Assembly: GCF_002892535.1 (NCBI RefSeq)
Contig: NZ_CP024847.1
Location: forward strand, 2,604,001 to 2,668,000
Source of the DNA: Aquella oligotrophica
Lineage (GTDB): Bacteria > Pseudomonadota > Gammaproteobacteria > Burkholderiales > UBA11063
Direction of reading: 5' to 3'
DNA: 64,000 nucleotides
Shown here: positions 17,463-26,925 of the stretch, piece by piece
Layout: each line of letters starts with the position of its first letter
How positions within the stretch are numbered: position 1 is the stretch's first letter
The notes under the pieces: model-generated
Databases searched by the model: none
Told to the model about the DNA's origin: nothing
The model's input: the letters and a program-made list of their open reading frames with translations, nothing else
Position numbers and translations under genes: made by a program

Positions 17463-18342
17463 AGCTTAACATCTTTTCTACTTCGTTACGATAAGGCATT
17501 CCACCCTGCGCACCAAGTTTCTGTACCGACAATGCCGCCGCCGCATTAGCAAAGCAAATACTTTCAGCAAATGATTTACCTTCGGCAATCGCTACCGCAA
17601 AAGCCGCATTAAAAGTATCACCAGCTCCTGTAGTATCTAATGCTGATACCTTAAATCCAGCAACTAAAACCTGCTCTTTCCCATCATGGTATAGCGCACC
17701 ATTTTTACCTTGTGTAACTATCAGCTTATGTGGATTTTGGGCTAAGTAATCTTCCAAAGATAATCCCGGGAAAAGTGCCGCCGCCTCGTGTTCATTTGGG
17801 GTAATGTAGCTAGCCGCATTGATAACACTAGCTGGAATCTCACGGATTGGTGCTGGGTTCAGGAGCAGCTTCACGCCCAAGTCATGGCAAATTTTACTGA
17901 CATACTCAATCACGACTAGCGGAATTTCCTGCTGAACCATAACAATATCTGCACTACGAATAAGCTCAAACGCGGCATCAATCATCGCTGGAGTTAGCTG
18001 CATATTAGCCGCAGGTATTACGACAATACTATTATCACCTTCTGCCAAAGTTATATGTGCAGTTCCACTTGCTGCATTCTCAAGTTGACATAAGTATTCG
18101 GTATTTACCTGATTCTGCTTCAGGTTCTTAATGATTTCGCTAGCATAATTATCTTTACCAACTGCACCGACAAAAGCTACCTCAGCCCCAAGCCTTGCCG
18201 CAGCTACCGCCTGATTTGCACCTTTGCCACCGGGTGATAGGAGCAATTCCTTACCAATCACAGTCTCACCAGCTAGTGGACGTTTATCGGATATAACCGT
18301 CAAATCAATTGACGCACTACCAACTACAACTATTTTTGACAT
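17455..18342 (-). CDS. rbsK: ribokinase
   Basis: PfkB-family kinase that phosphorylates ribose to ribose 5-phosphate, the substrate for prs and for the pentose phosphate pathway (tal). Motifs seen are the N-terminal GGKGANQAVAAARLGA and the C-terminal anion-hole/catalytic-base stretch LDTTGAGDTFNAAFA. I prefer the start at ATG 18342 (MSKIVVVGSASIDLT, 295 residues) with a GAGA-type ribosome site; an upstream GTG at 18354 would add four residues. No rbsR regulator is next to the operon. The upstream neighbour xthA ends only about 20 bases before and may share the transcript. Confidence 0.95.
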   Translation of the reverse strand: MSKIVVVGSASIDLTVISDKRPLAGETVIGKELLLSPGGKGANQAVAAARLGAEVAFVGAVGKDNYASEIIKNLKQNQVNTEYLCQLENAASGTAHITLAEGDNSIVVIPAANMQLTPAMIDAAFELIRSADIVMVQQEIPLVVIEYVSKICHDLGVKLLLNPAPIREIPASVINAASYITPNEHEAAALFPGLSLEDYLAQNPHKLIVTQGKNGALYHDGKEQVLVAGFKVSALDTTGAGDTFNAAFAVAIAEGKSFAESICFANAAAALSVQKLGAQGGMPYRNEVEKMLSYE

Positions 18343-18362
18343 AAAATCTCTCACAAACTCAT

Positions 18363-19136
18363 CTATATATTTAATGTAATAACCACAGGCGCATGATCAG
18401 ATGGACGCTCCAGCTTGCGTGGTGCAGTATCGACAACACAAGATGAAGCCACATTGATAATATCAGGAGTTACTAGTAAATGATCAATCCGTAAGCCCTG
18501 TTTACGGCGAAATGCCAGATTGCGATAATCCCACCACGTATATTGGCGATCTTCCTGATTAAAGTGACGGAAGCTATCAATAAGCCCAAGAGCGATCAGC
18601 TTCTGAAAAGCTTCTCGTTCGGGTTCGCTACATAATACTTGCCCTTCCCAAATCGCTGGATCATAGGTATCACGTGGTTCAGGTGCAATATTATAATCGC
18701 CAAGTAAGATCAGCCGTTTATGACTTTGTAATTGACTACTAACATAACCATGCAATTTACTAAGCCACTCAAGTTTATACTGATATTTTTCGCTACCAAT
18801 GCTTTCACCATTGACAAAATAAGTACAAATCACCCGTACGCCATTAACTGTCGCGGCAATAACCCGCTTTTGAATATCATCATAACCGGGAATATCCAGA
18901 GTTATGTCTTCGATTGGATGCTTACTTATAAAAGCTACGCCATTGTACGTTTTTTGCCCGTTATAGACAAATTGATAACCGATATTTTTAAATTCTTCCA
19001 CTAGTTTGGCATTGGCATCGTTATCTAATTTTAGCTCTTGTAGTCCGAGCACATCACAACCAGTTGTTTGTAACCAGTCCAGTACATGCGGCAATCGTAC
19101 CTTTAATGAATTTACGTTCCACGTTGCTATTTGCAT
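18363..19136 (-). CDS. xthA: exodeoxyribonuclease III family DNA repair nuclease
   Basis: An endonuclease/exonuclease/phosphatase-fold enzyme that acts at abasic sites and 3' ends in base excision repair. The 257-residue protein starts MQIATWNVNSLKVRLPHVLDWL and has the metal ligand QELK, the catalytic GDYNIAPEPRD stretch and the terminal SDHAPV motif with the catalytic histidine. It lies immediately upstream of rbsK in the same direction, with the rbsK start 20 bases away. Co-transcription with a sugar operon looks accidental. Confidence 0.93.
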   Translation of the reverse strand: MQIATWNVNSLKVRLPHVLDWLQTTGCDVLGLQELKLDNDANAKLVEEFKNIGYQFVYNGQKTYNGVAFISKHPIEDITLDIPGYDDIQKRVIAATVNGVRVICTYFVNGESIGSEKYQYKLEWLSKLHGYVSSQLQSHKRLILLGDYNIAPEPRDTYDPAIWEGQVLCSEPEREAFQKLIALGLIDSFRHFNQEDRQYTWWDYRNLAFRRKQGLRIDHLLVTPDIINVASSCVVDTAPRKLERPSDHAPVVITLNI

Positions 19137-19330
19137 TTGTATTTATCCTTTTATCCATATATCACGCAAAGCATAATAAATATTACTGATATTTTTTCAC
19201 TTGCTCGTTTGGCGTATTGAATAATACAGTATCTAGGATTAACTTTGGATATATTTTTAATAGTAGGACTCTAAGCCTCTAAAAATGATAAAATCAGGTA
19301 CTGTAAAATTAGTCAACACAAGGATTTACG

Positions 19331-20953
19331 ATGCAACGTGATGTTATGGAATATGATGTAGTAATTGTTGGTGCAGGTCCATCTGGATTAGCTGCTGCTA
19401 TCCATTTGAAGCAGTTAGCTGAACAACAAAGTCAGGAATTAAGCGTCTGCATACTCGATAAAGGTAGCGAGGTTGGTTCACATATTATATCTGGTTGCGT
19501 AATGGATCCCAAAGGATTGACTGAATTGATACCAAACTGGCAAGAACTCGGATTTCCAGTTACTACCGCTGTAATTAGCGATAAATTACTATTCCTAGGT
19601 GAAAAAAAAGCATTTAGAATGCCCCTCCCTAAAGACTGGCATAATTATGATAATTATATTATCAGTCTTAGTCAGCTATGTCGCAAACTTGCCGAGTATG
19701 CTGAGGCACTGGGCGTGGAAATTTATCCGGGATTTGCAGCTAAAGAAGCTATTATCGAAGATAATACTCTGAAAGGAGTAATTACTGGTGATATGGGACT
19801 TGATAAGCAAGGAAATCCTACACCTAATTTCCAACCAGGAATTGAAATAAGAGCAAAGCAAACTATTTTAGCAGAAGGTTGCCGTGGGTCGGTATCAAAG
19901 CAGGTGATAGAAAAATTTGACCTTAACCATTACTCACAACCGCAAACTTATGGACTTGGCATTAAAGAAATTTGGCGAATTAATCCGAAACATCATTTGG
20001 AAGGTACAGTTGTACATACGATTGGTTATCCACTTAACAATAATGCATATGGTGGTGGATTTATTTATCACCTAGAAGACAATTTAATCGCAATTGGGCT
20101 GGTAACTGCTCTTGATTATAAAAATCCATATTTAAGCCCATATGAAGAATTTCAAAAATTCAAACATCACCCAATGGTAACAAAATTACTTGAAGATGCT
20201 GAACGGCTTGAATATGGTGCAAGAACTGTTGTTGAGGGTGGAATACAAGCTTTACCAAGATTAAATTTTGCCGGTGGAATCCTTGTTGGAGATAGTGCAG
20301 GATTCTTAAATGTGCCCAAAATAAAAGGGGTACATAATGCTATAAAATCAGGAATGCTTGGCGCAAAAGCAGTAATTGAAGCAATCAAACATGATAAAGC
20401 GGAAGCCAATACCTATCGCGACCTCTTCAGACAAAGCTGGTTATATAAAGACTTATATAAAGTCCGTAATATCCGCTCATCATTTCAATATGGAAGATGG
20501 TTTGGATTAATCTATACTGGATTTGAAAAATTTATTCTAAAAAATAAGGCTCCTTGGACATTAAAAATAAAACATAAAGATAATGAACGTCTTGAGCATA
20601 AATCAAAATTTAAACCAATCGAATATAAAGCCTATGATAATAAAATAAGCTTTGATAAAGCATCTTCACTCCATTTGGCAAATGTTGTTCATGATGATAG
20701 TCAACCAGTACATTTGGTTTTAAAAGATAAAACTACTCCAACGACTATAAATCTAACACAATTTAATGCTCCAGAAACGCGTTACTGCCCTGCTGGAGTA
20801 TATGAAATTGTAAAACAGCAAGGTACGCCAAAACTACAGATTAATTCGCAAAATTGCGTACACTGTAAAGCATGTGATATTAAAGATCCAACTCAAAATA
20901 TTACTTGGACTGTACCTGAAGCTGGCTCAGGACCGCAATACAGTGATATGTAG
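19331..20953 (+). CDS. electron transfer flavoprotein-ubiquinone oxidoreductase
   Basis: Membrane-associated flavoprotein with a 4Fe-4S cluster that passes electrons from ETF to ubiquinone. The 540-residue protein has the FAD-binding Rossmann motif VIVGAGPSGLAAAIHLK, the HIISGCVMDPKGL segment, a second flavin motif (ILVGDSAGFLN) and the C-terminal cysteine cluster (YCPAGVYE...NCVHCKACDIKDP) that holds the iron-sulfur centre. An AGGA ribosome site precedes the ATG at 19331. No etfA/etfB genes are in the window, so the partner lies elsewhere. Confidence 0.95.
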   Translation: MQRDVMEYDVVIVGAGPSGLAAAIHLKQLAEQQSQELSVCILDKGSEVGSHIISGCVMDPKGLTELIPNWQELGFPVTTAVISDKLLFLGEKKAFRMPLPKDWHNYDNYIISLSQLCRKLAEYAEALGVEIYPGFAAKEAIIEDNTLKGVITGDMGLDKQGNPTPNFQPGIEIRAKQTILAEGCRGSVSKQVIEKFDLNHYSQPQTYGLGIKEIWRINPKHHLEGTVVHTIGYPLNNNAYGGGFIYHLEDNLIAIGLVTALDYKNPYLSPYEEFQKFKHHPMVTKLLEDAERLEYGARTVVEGGIQALPRLNFAGGILVGDSAGFLNVPKIKGVHNAIKSGMLGAKAVIEAIKHDKAEANTYRDLFRQSWLYKDLYKVRNIRSSFQYGRWFGLIYTGFEKFILKNKAPWTLKIKHKDNERLEHKSKFKPIEYKAYDNKISFDKASSLHLANVVHDDSQPVHLVLKDKTTPTTINLTQFNAPETRYCPAGVYEIVKQQGTPKLQINSQNCVHCKACDIKDPTQNITWTVPEAGSGPQYSDM

Positions 20954-21227
20954 CCCTCACAACTAAAGCAGATTGCAAAACAGTTTGATATGAAAAAGAA
21001 CAAGCTAACAAATAAAGCCCTCTATAATTATTTAGAAATGTTAATTAAATTTGTTAGAAAATTATAAAGCATATATTCGGGGCATGTGTTGTGGCACTAA
21101 AGCTGGAATTTTAATAGGCTACGTTGAAAATATTCATTCTAGAACAGTTTTCCTACCTTTGTGGTTAGATACTTTTGAATGTTATAACCACTGACTTGAT
21201 CAGTGTTTCTTTATTTGGAATATCATT
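20954..21227 (+). other. non-coding stretch with two short gene-like fragments
   Basis: There is no intact gene. Directly after the ETF-QO stop a frame stays open for about 37 codons without a good start (SQLKQIAKQFDMKKNKLTN and on). A second 36-codon frame runs from ATG 21084 to TGA 21194 (MCCGTKAGILIGYVENIHSR...), ending inside a small hairpin. Either may be a decayed gene fragment; neither has a ribosome site at proper spacing. I cannot name a parent gene. Confidence 0.3.
21189..21210 (+). terminator. weak terminator-like hairpin
   Basis: CACTGA and TCAGTG pair around CTTGA (21189-21205), followed by TTTCTTTATTT. The stem is short. It sits 18 bases before the start of the next gene, so it could end upstream transcripts. 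Confidence 0.4.
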
Positions 21228-21764
21228 ATGTCAAATTACCTATGTTCTGTAGATTGGAATATTTGGGGTACATGGGTTGGGTCTATTGCAACTCTTATAA
21301 CTGGTGGCGGGGTAATGTGGATCGCCTATCGGCAATTAAAATTAGAAAGAAAAGATAGGCAAATATCAGAAGCATTAAGGTTTCAGGAATATTATCTACA
21401 ATTAGTTAATATGCATACGCAGTTTATGGAGCATTTTGGGACATGTACTTATTATAATAGAGACATTCCTAATACTCAAATAATCACGATGGATCCCAGT
21501 TATCTACAAAAGATGCTTGGTACATTATCCAGTTTCGAAATACTTCAATCTAAAATTGAGCTGTGGTTGCCAGATGATTTATCTAATGCCAGTGGAGATT
21601 TATTTAAGGAAGTAAAGGAAATTATGAATAAAATAGCACATGAGGCTGCTACACTGTTCGATATACAAAATACTATAACTAAATTACCAAGACTAAAAGA
21701 TGCTATAAATATAGTATACAAGCAATATGCTAGTAAGTATAAAAACATTATAATTCCAGCTTAA
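21228..21764 (+). CDS. hypothetical single-span membrane protein
   Basis: A 178-residue protein that I do not recognise. Residues 12-33 (IWGTWVGSIATLITGGGVMWIA) form one transmembrane segment; next comes a basic, charged helix (YRQLKLERKDRQISEALRFQEYYLQL) likely in the cytoplasm and probably coiled-coil. The remainder is a soluble helical domain. This architecture (short N-terminal anchor, then a long helical tail) is seen in many orphan accessory-region proteins. It stands alone between gene fragments in a stretch that also holds a transposase remnant, so acquisition by transfer is plausible. Confidence 0.55.
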   Translation: MSNYLCSVDWNIWGTWVGSIATLITGGGVMWIAYRQLKLERKDRQISEALRFQEYYLQLVNMHTQFMEHFGTCTYYNRDIPNTQIITMDPSYLQKMLGTLSSFEILQSKIELWLPDDLSNASGDLFKEVKEIMNKIAHEAATLFDIQNTITKLPRLKDAINIVYKQYASKYKNIIIPA

Positions 21765-22133
21765 TAAATCTTGATGAGTACTGTTAATCTATCTTAGCAT
21801 AGATATTTAGACATCAAAATCCCAAAATTTACAGAGGGAACTGCTACCCCTATCTTTAGCATTACTTTACAGATTATCCCATATAGATGGATTAATTAGA
21901 CCTTGAGGTTAGTAACATCTATCAACCCACGCGGCGCATTTTCTAAATTCAACCGGACAAATTTGGTTACTCAACCGAAGCTACCTATTCAGCGCATCAT
22001 CCCATCTGTTAATACTCCTGATCATCGGATTTTGCTATTGAGTAGAACAAGGCACATAAAGTAGATTTTATTTATGGATTAGGTAGCCATTTTGAACGCT
22101 ATGGCAAACCTGTAAACTAAATTTATAATGAAC
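21765..22133 (+). other. non-coding stretch with degraded coding fragments
   Basis: There is no intact gene. Two short frames look coding-like and each ends at a stop: DKFGYSTEATYSAHHPIC at about 21956-22014 and NKAHKVDFIYGLGSHFERYG at about 22047-22121. They lie in different frames or are separated by stops, as expected for a decayed gene whose end abuts the terminator at 22135. The identity of the parent is unknown. Confidence 0.3.
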
Positions 22134-22134
22134 C

Positions 22135-22160
22135 CCTGATTAATCCCGATCAGGTTTTTT
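22135..22160 (+). terminator. intrinsic terminator upstream of the orphan exported-protein gene
   Basis: CCTGAT (22135-22140) pairs with ATCAGG (22149-22154) around an 8-nt loop, followed by six T. Its sequence is very similar to the terminator at 22949-22975. Confidence 0.75.
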
Positions 22161-22298
22161 ACCAATAATGAGCCACTCTGTTGCTTAAGTAAACCCTATA
22201 TAGTTATAAACTAATTAATATGCCAGTTAGATTTTATTTAACCAGCTTTATTCTGTAGTATATGATACAATATAAAAATTATATTTTTGGGAGACATT

Positions 22299-22922
22299 AT
22301 GGCTAACACTCAAACACGTAAGAGAACTTTGTTATTGCGAATCCCCCTTTTGTTTCTGATAGGCACTGTGTTGCTTGGTGAAGTTGCCTGCCATGCAGTA
22401 GCACAAACTCAGCCGCCATCGTCTAATTATAATGATTGGTCATGGTTTAAAGATACTTATTGGATTGTACCAGAGCAAGGTATTTACTCAATTGCACATA
22501 ATCCCAGTAATCCAAGAGAATTTAATGTTTTGCGCGGGCAAACAGTCTTTCATTTAACTGATTACTTCAATGGCTATTTCACTGGTGCAGTTGTTGTAAA
22601 ACTTACGCAAAACCTGGTTCCTAGTTGCCAGTATGTTCTGGGTGAAGTTACACCCCAGGGCGCAGTATATATGACTATGTTTAATGCTGATGATGGGACA
22701 ATTACTAATGAGCCTATTGGTAATATGGTACTTATAAATAATAAGTGGACCATGGTAAATACCATGACTGGACCAGCTAATAATGGTGGTTCTGTTAGTC
22801 ATTGGGCGTATATGGTACTAACCCAGCCTAGTGATCCCACCTGGAGTAATCTGCCATTTGCAAATGAGTCTATTCCTGAGTTTATGTCTGCATGCCCACC
22901 AGGTCCAATGATAAGCTTATAA
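22299..22922 (+). CDS. hypothetical exported protein
   Basis: A 207-residue protein starting at ATG 22299 with GGGAGA seven or so bases upstream; the frame is open back to a TTG at 22287, which is less likely. The N-terminus is strongly basic, then hydrophobic (KRTLLLRIPLLFLIGTVLLGEVAC), with a likely signal peptidase I site at HAVA|QTQ. The mature part is rich in aromatic and small residues (NDWSWFKDTYWIVPEQG, HLTDYFNGYFTGAVVVKL) with only two or three cysteines and suggests a beta-rich secreted domain, perhaps lipocalin- or fascin-like. I do not recognise a family. It is a stand-alone unit bracketed by two nearly matching terminators. Confidence 0.6.
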   Translation: MANTQTRKRTLLLRIPLLFLIGTVLLGEVACHAVAQTQPPSSNYNDWSWFKDTYWIVPEQGIYSIAHNPSNPREFNVLRGQTVFHLTDYFNGYFTGAVVVKLTQNLVPSCQYVLGEVTPQGAVYMTMFNADDGTITNEPIGNMVLINNKWTMVNTMTGPANNGGSVSHWAYMVLTQPSDPTWSNLPFANESIPEFMSACPPGPMISL

Positions 22923-22948
22923 AGTTATTGATAATTAATATCTACCAA

Positions 22949-22975
22949 CCTGATCAACCCTCGATCAGGTTTTTT
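22949..22975 (+). terminator. intrinsic terminator of the orphan exported-protein gene
   Basis: CCTGATC (22949-22955) and GATCAGG (22963-22969) form a 7-bp perfect stem, followed by a T run. It lies 26 bases after the stop codon. Confidence 0.85.
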
Positions 22976-23254
22976 CTTGCCTATAGTCCAATAGATAGAA
23001 AAAGACTACTATTATTACTACCTTTATACTACCACTTTTAAACCATGGTAGCCCACTGTATCGATTGTAGCACAATGAATTTATGACATTACACTACCCA
23101 AATTACCATAATTTGCTACAAACTTTTATTTAAAGTTACAAAAAAATTTACCAAATAAGCAAGGAAATTACCCAATTGACCCCGATCAGTTTTTTTATTG
23201 ACATTACATTAGTATATGCTAATATAGTTCTATGAGTAGATATACAATTAGATT
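22976..23254 (+). other. non-coding stretch with a degenerate terminator copy
   Basis: I see no gene. At 23175-23196 the sequence ATTGACCCCGATCAG plus seven T looks like a decayed copy of the two CCTGAT...ATCAGG terminators upstream. The rest is AT-rich and leads into the transposase remnant; no clear inverted terminal repeat of the IS could be identified. Confidence 0.35.
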
Positions 23255-23677
23255 TTGGGGCTAGACAATCAAAGCACATTTAAAGGTGTGCTAATATATT
23301 ATAGCTACGCTGAACTAAAGTTTGAAATAGTTCCTGATTGTAAAAGCAAGACACTACAGGATATTGTTAGAGGTAAAGTATCAGCTGAATCAGTAATCCA
23401 CACAGATGGCTGGCGTGGTTATGACGGTTTAGTGGATATAGGATATGATAAACACTTTCGTGTTAATCATGGTAACAATGAGTTTGCTAATAAACAAACT
23501 CATATTAACGGTATAGAGCGCTTTTGGTCATTTGCCAAAACTAGATTAGTAAAGTTTCATGGTATTTCTAAAAGCACATTTAATCTGCATTTAAAAGAAT
23601 GTGAGTTTAGGTCCAATTATCGGAATGATAATCTCTATGCTATAATATTAAAATTGGTTAGAAATAATCCGCTTTGA
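23255..23677 (+). pseudogene. IS1595-family (ISXO2-like) transposase, N-terminally truncated
   Basis: The 140-codon frame matches the C-terminal half of IS1595-type DDE transposases: EIVPDCKSKTLQDIVRGKVS, ESVIHTDGWRGYDGLVDIGYDKHFRVNH (second catalytic Asp in HTDGWRGYDGL), THINGIERFWSFAKTRL (third catalytic position) and HLKECEFRSNYR. The zinc ribbon and first catalytic Asp that should precede it are absent, and the sequence just upstream carries a stop (tag at 23263-23265 region in an overlapping frame) and no recognisable remainder. It therefore cannot transpose. It marks the 21-24 kb stretch as an accessory region. Confidence 0.88.
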
Positions 23678-24025
23678 TTGTTTTAATTAGGGATTAATAA
23701 TTCTTTAAGACAACTATTGTAGCATTAAAAATTCAATCTGATTCTGTTTTATCTAAAAGCACCTTTAAGATCTTTAAATGTTAACAAAAATTGCAATAAC
23801 TGAGATAAAAATTAGATATTTTCAGATAATTACACTATGTGGTACTACTATTAACGAGGCATAGCTATCTTAGAACAAGGTAGCAAAGGACATTACCCGA
23901 GTATCAGCCTAAAATAATAGCTAAAGGCTATTAAGAATATAAATTCAATTAATTAGACTTTAAGGATGGTTTGAATTAAAATATCTCCCTGTAAGAAACA
24001 AAAATAACTAAAGAGGGAAATAATC
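23678..24025. other. non-coding stretch with no recognised feature
   Basis: About 350 AT-rich bases between the transposase remnant and a small ORF. I see no gene, tRNA or clear promoter. Confidence 0.4.
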
Positions 24026-24151
24026 ATGATGCTAAGTACAATAACTCCGTTTATCCCAGGAACATTAACCTACCTTAAAGTTGCGGTGCTAAACCGGGGC
24101 GGAAAAGTATGTCCATTAAATACAAGTAACTTTTGTATTCTTGAAAAATAA
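24026..24151 (+). CDS. possible small protein, 41 residues
   Basis: A 42-codon frame (ATG 24026, stop TAA 24149-24151). It starts MMLSTITPFIPGTLTYLKVA and ends CPLNTSNFCILEK. A strong ribosome site (GAGGG, 8 bases before the ATG) precedes it, and a strong terminator begins at its stop codon, which together suggest a compact real gene. It has two cysteines and no obvious signal peptide or membrane span. No family is recognised; the alternative is a chance frame next to the ychF terminator. Confidence 0.4.
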   Translation: MMLSTITPFIPGTLTYLKVAVLNRGGKVCPLNTSNFCILEK

Positions 24152-24184
24152 AATAACCCCGGTATTATACTCCGGGGTTATTTT
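24151..24184. terminator. bidirectional terminator between the small ORF and ychF
   Basis: AAATAACCCCGG (24151-24162) and CCGGGGTTATTT (24172-24183) form a perfect 12-bp stem with a 9-nt loop, flanked by A-rich sequence on the left and T-rich on the right, so it works for both converging transcripts. Confidence 0.92.
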
Positions 24185-24206
24185 ATTTAGTAGAACAGAA
24201 AACCAA

Positions 24207-25298
24207 TTACACATTAAAGCGGAAATGCATAACATCGCCATCTTTGACGATATATTCTTTCCCCTCGAGCCTCATTTTGCCAGCTTCCTTAGCACCCTGT
24301 TCACCTTTATACTGAATAAAATCAGAGTAGCCAATCACTTCAGCGCGAATAAATCCACGCTCGAAGTCAGTATGAATTACTCCCGCTGCCTGTGGTGCAG
24401 TAGCTCCAATATTAACAGTCCAGGCGCGAACTTCTTTCACTCCTGCTGTAAAATAAGTTTGTAAACCAAGAAGATTATAGCCTGCACGAATCAAGCGATT
24501 TAGCCCTGGCTCTTCCATTCCCATATCATTCAAAAATTCAAGCTTATCAGCATCATCAAGCTCAGCTATTTCAGATTCTATTGCAGCACAGATTGCCACA
24601 ATCGGTGCATTTTGCTCTTTAGCGTAAGCCGTTAATTTATCCAAATGTGCATTATTTTCAAAGCCAGCTTCACTCACATTAGCAACAAACATTGCAGGTT
24701 TAACCGTTAAAAGGCAAAGAGGCTTTATCAGTAACAATTCTTCTTCATCCAAACCAAGTGTCCGGGCTGGGTTTCCTTCATTTAGATGTGGTAACAATTT
24801 CTCCAGTGTAGCAATTAATTTTTGAGCTTCTTTATCACCCGACTTAGCTTTTTTACCTTCACGCTGAATACTTTTTTCAACTGTTGCCATATCTGCAAGT
24901 GCCAATTCCATTGTAATCACTTCAATATCACTAATCGGATCAACTTTGCCACTGACATGGATAATGTTATTATCTTCAAAGCAACGTACCACATTTACTA
25001 TTGCATCAGTTTCACGGATATTAGCAAGAAATTGATTTCCTAAACCCTCACCTTTTGACGCTCCAGCAACCAAACCTGCAATATCGACAAATTCAACAAT
25101 TGCCGACTGAATTTTTTGTGGATTAACAATTTTTGATAATTCAGCCAAACGATGATCTGGCACTTCAACAATACCTACATTTGGCTCAATAGTACAAAAC
25201 GGATAATTCTCAGCAGCAATTCCTGCTTTAGTTAACGCATTAAACAAAGTTGATTTACCAACATTTGGCAAACCAACAATTCCACATTTTAAAGACAT
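24207..25298 (-). CDS. ychF: redox-regulated ATPase/GTPase YchF (OLA1 family)
   Basis: An Obg-related P-loop protein that binds ribosomes and prefers ATP. The 363-residue length is standard. Motifs are [15 protein letters not shown] (G1), the [22 protein letters not shown] switch II region (G3), the altered NVSE in place of NKxD (G4), and the C-terminal TGS domain with [31 protein letters not shown]. In many proteobacteria it follows pth; here pth is not in the window. Confidence 0.96.
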   Translation of the reverse strand: MSLKCGIVGLPNVGKSTLFNALTKAGIAAENYPFCTIEPNVGIVEVPDHRLAELSKIVNPQKIQSAIVEFVDIAGLVAGASKGEGLGNQFLANIRETDAIVNVVRCFEDNNIIHVSGKVDPISDIEVITMELALADMATVEKSIQREGKKAKSGDKEAQKLIATLEKLLPHLNEGNPARTLGLDEEELLLIKPLCLLTVKPAMFVANVSEAGFENNAHLDKLTAYAKEQNAPIVAICAAIESEIAELDDADKLEFLNDMGMEEPGLNRLIRAGYNLLGLQTYFTAGVKEVRAWTVNIGATAPQAAGVIHTDFERGFIRAEVIGYSDFIQYKGEQGAKEAGKMRLEGKEYIVKDGDVMHFRFNV

Positions 25299-25483
25299 CT
25301 AGATTCCTTCTAATCAATACAACTTGTATATATCTGACATTCTAGCACAAAATAGCCTAAACCGTCTCTGAAATCTTGGCAGAAAGGAAATGAATGATGC
25401 ACTATTTCAAAGTATCCTTTATTTGCTGACTTTAGCCTGATTGGGGTATTTATGCTAAAATCTATTCTTCAGGAGGAGTTCAA

Positions 25484-26290
25484 ATGAAGGTAATAAATCT
25501 AGATTCAGCATTAATTGCGCTTGAAATAACCGGAGAAGATGCAGCAAGTTATTTACAAGGACAGCTTACCAATGACATTGGTGAACTAAGCCATGTCCAA
25601 TTTCAGTTATCGGCACATTTAAACAATAAGGGGAGAATAATTGCCTCCTTTTTTATTCTAAAAAATATGACTGGCGGATTTTATCTCATCACCAGTAAAA
25701 CTCTTGCTGATAAAATTCTACCGCGCTTAAAAATGTTCATTTTACGTAGTAAAGTACAATGCCAACTCAGTACCAAAAGCATTTATTATCAAACAATAAA
25801 ACCTGCCACAATAGAATTTGCCGAATTGGCAACGAATAATTTTCTATGTATTGGTGATCTGCCTGAAGATGCAATAGAAGATACAAACTCATGGCACAAA
25901 GTGCTGGTTGATAATGGAATCCCCATGATTTATGCAAACTCCAGCGAGAAGATTATTCCCCAGCAGGTGAACTATGAACTTATCGGTGGAGTTAACTTTA
26001 AAAAAGGCTGTTATACCGGACAGGAAATCGTTGCTCGCACTCATTATCTTGGCAAAGTCAAAAGGCGGATGCAAAAACTCACCTCTGTCAATGAACCAAC
26101 AATAGGACAAACCGTCGTTAGTCCAAAACTGGATAATCAGGAAGTTGGTTTTATTGTTGACTACTATAAAGCTGAAGACAAGTATCATGGACTAGTATCA
26201 ATTCAGACTGATTGTGCTAGCGATGCATACCTTGATAACAATCTAGAAACACCTATTCTTTGTACACCCATTTTAGCCGAAACCGAATAA
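25484..26290 (+). CDS. ygfZ: folate-binding protein YgfZ (iron-sulfur cluster repair factor)
   Basis: A tetrahydrofolate-dependent protein related to glycine cleavage T-protein; it supports assembly or repair of Fe-S enzymes. The diagnostic signature [12 protein letters not shown] is present near residue 180, and the N-terminal [18 protein letters not shown] fits the family. It has 268 residues. A near-perfect Shine-Dalgarno (AGGAGG) precedes the ATG. It heads a probable three-gene unit with upp and tdk; the upp start lies 5 bases after its stop. Confidence 0.93.
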   Translation: MKVINLDSALIALEITGEDAASYLQGQLTNDIGELSHVQFQLSAHLNNKGRIIASFFILKNMTGGFYLITSKTLADKILPRLKMFILRSKVQCQLSTKSIYYQTIKPATIEFAELATNNFLCIGDLPEDAIEDTNSWHKVLVDNGIPMIYANSSEKIIPQQVNYELIGGVNFKKGCYTGQEIVARTHYLGKVKRRMQKLTSVNEPTIGQTVVSPKLDNQEVGFIVDYYKAEDKYHGLVSIQTDCASDAYLDNNLETPILCTPILAETE

Positions 26291-26295
26291 TCACC

Positions 26296-26925
26296 ATGAA
26301 AAACACACATCTTATAAATCACCCATTAGTCCAGCACAAGTTAACTATTATGCGCGATAAAAACACCGGCACCAAGCAGTTTCGCGAACTTTCTAAAGAG
26401 TTATCACAGTTACTTGGTTATGAGGCTATGCGCCATCTGACAAATTCATATATGGAAATTGATACCCCGTTAACTAAAATGTCAGCTCCAACTTTATCAG
26501 GTAAAAAGCTGGCATTAATTCCCATCCTAAGAGCAGGCTTAGTTATGTCTGATGCTATTGCCGATTTTGTCCCTCATGCCAAAATTGGTCACATTGGCTT
26601 ATACCGTGATCCAGAAACTCATCTACCAATCGAATACTATAGTAAATTCCCAACCGAACTTGACCTGTGTGAAGTATTTGTACTTGACCCCATGCTAGCA
26701 ACGGGTGGTTCAGCGATTGCAGCGCTTTCAATTCTGAAGGAGCACGGTGCCAAAAATATAAAGTTTGTGTGCTTTCTTGCTGCGCCAGAGGGTATTGCAA
26801 AATTACATGAATCACATCCTGATGTAGATATCTACACCGCAGCAATTGATGAAAAGCTAAATGAAAACAGCTATATTGTTCCAGGACTTGGTGATGCTGG
26901 CGACCGGATATTTGGAACAAAATAA
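26296..26925 (+). CDS. upp: uracil phosphoribosyltransferase
   Basis: Pyrimidine salvage enzyme that makes UMP from uracil and PRPP. With the start at 26296 ([16 protein letters not shown]) it has 209 residues, matching the family; an in-frame upstream start inside ygfZ is less likely. Motifs are [10 protein letters not shown], the PRPP loop [14 protein letters not shown] and the C-terminal uracil-binding [11 protein letters not shown]. The stop overlaps the tdk start by one base (TAATG). Confidence 0.96.
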   Translation: MKNTHLINHPLVQHKLTIMRDKNTGTKQFRELSKELSQLLGYEAMRHLTNSYMEIDTPLTKMSAPTLSGKKLALIPILRAGLVMSDAIADFVPHAKIGHIGLYRDPETHLPIEYYSKFPTELDLCEVFVLDPMLATGGSAIAALSILKEHGAKNIKFVCFLAAPEGIAKLHESHPDVDIYTAAIDEKLNENSYIVPGLGDAGDRIFGTK

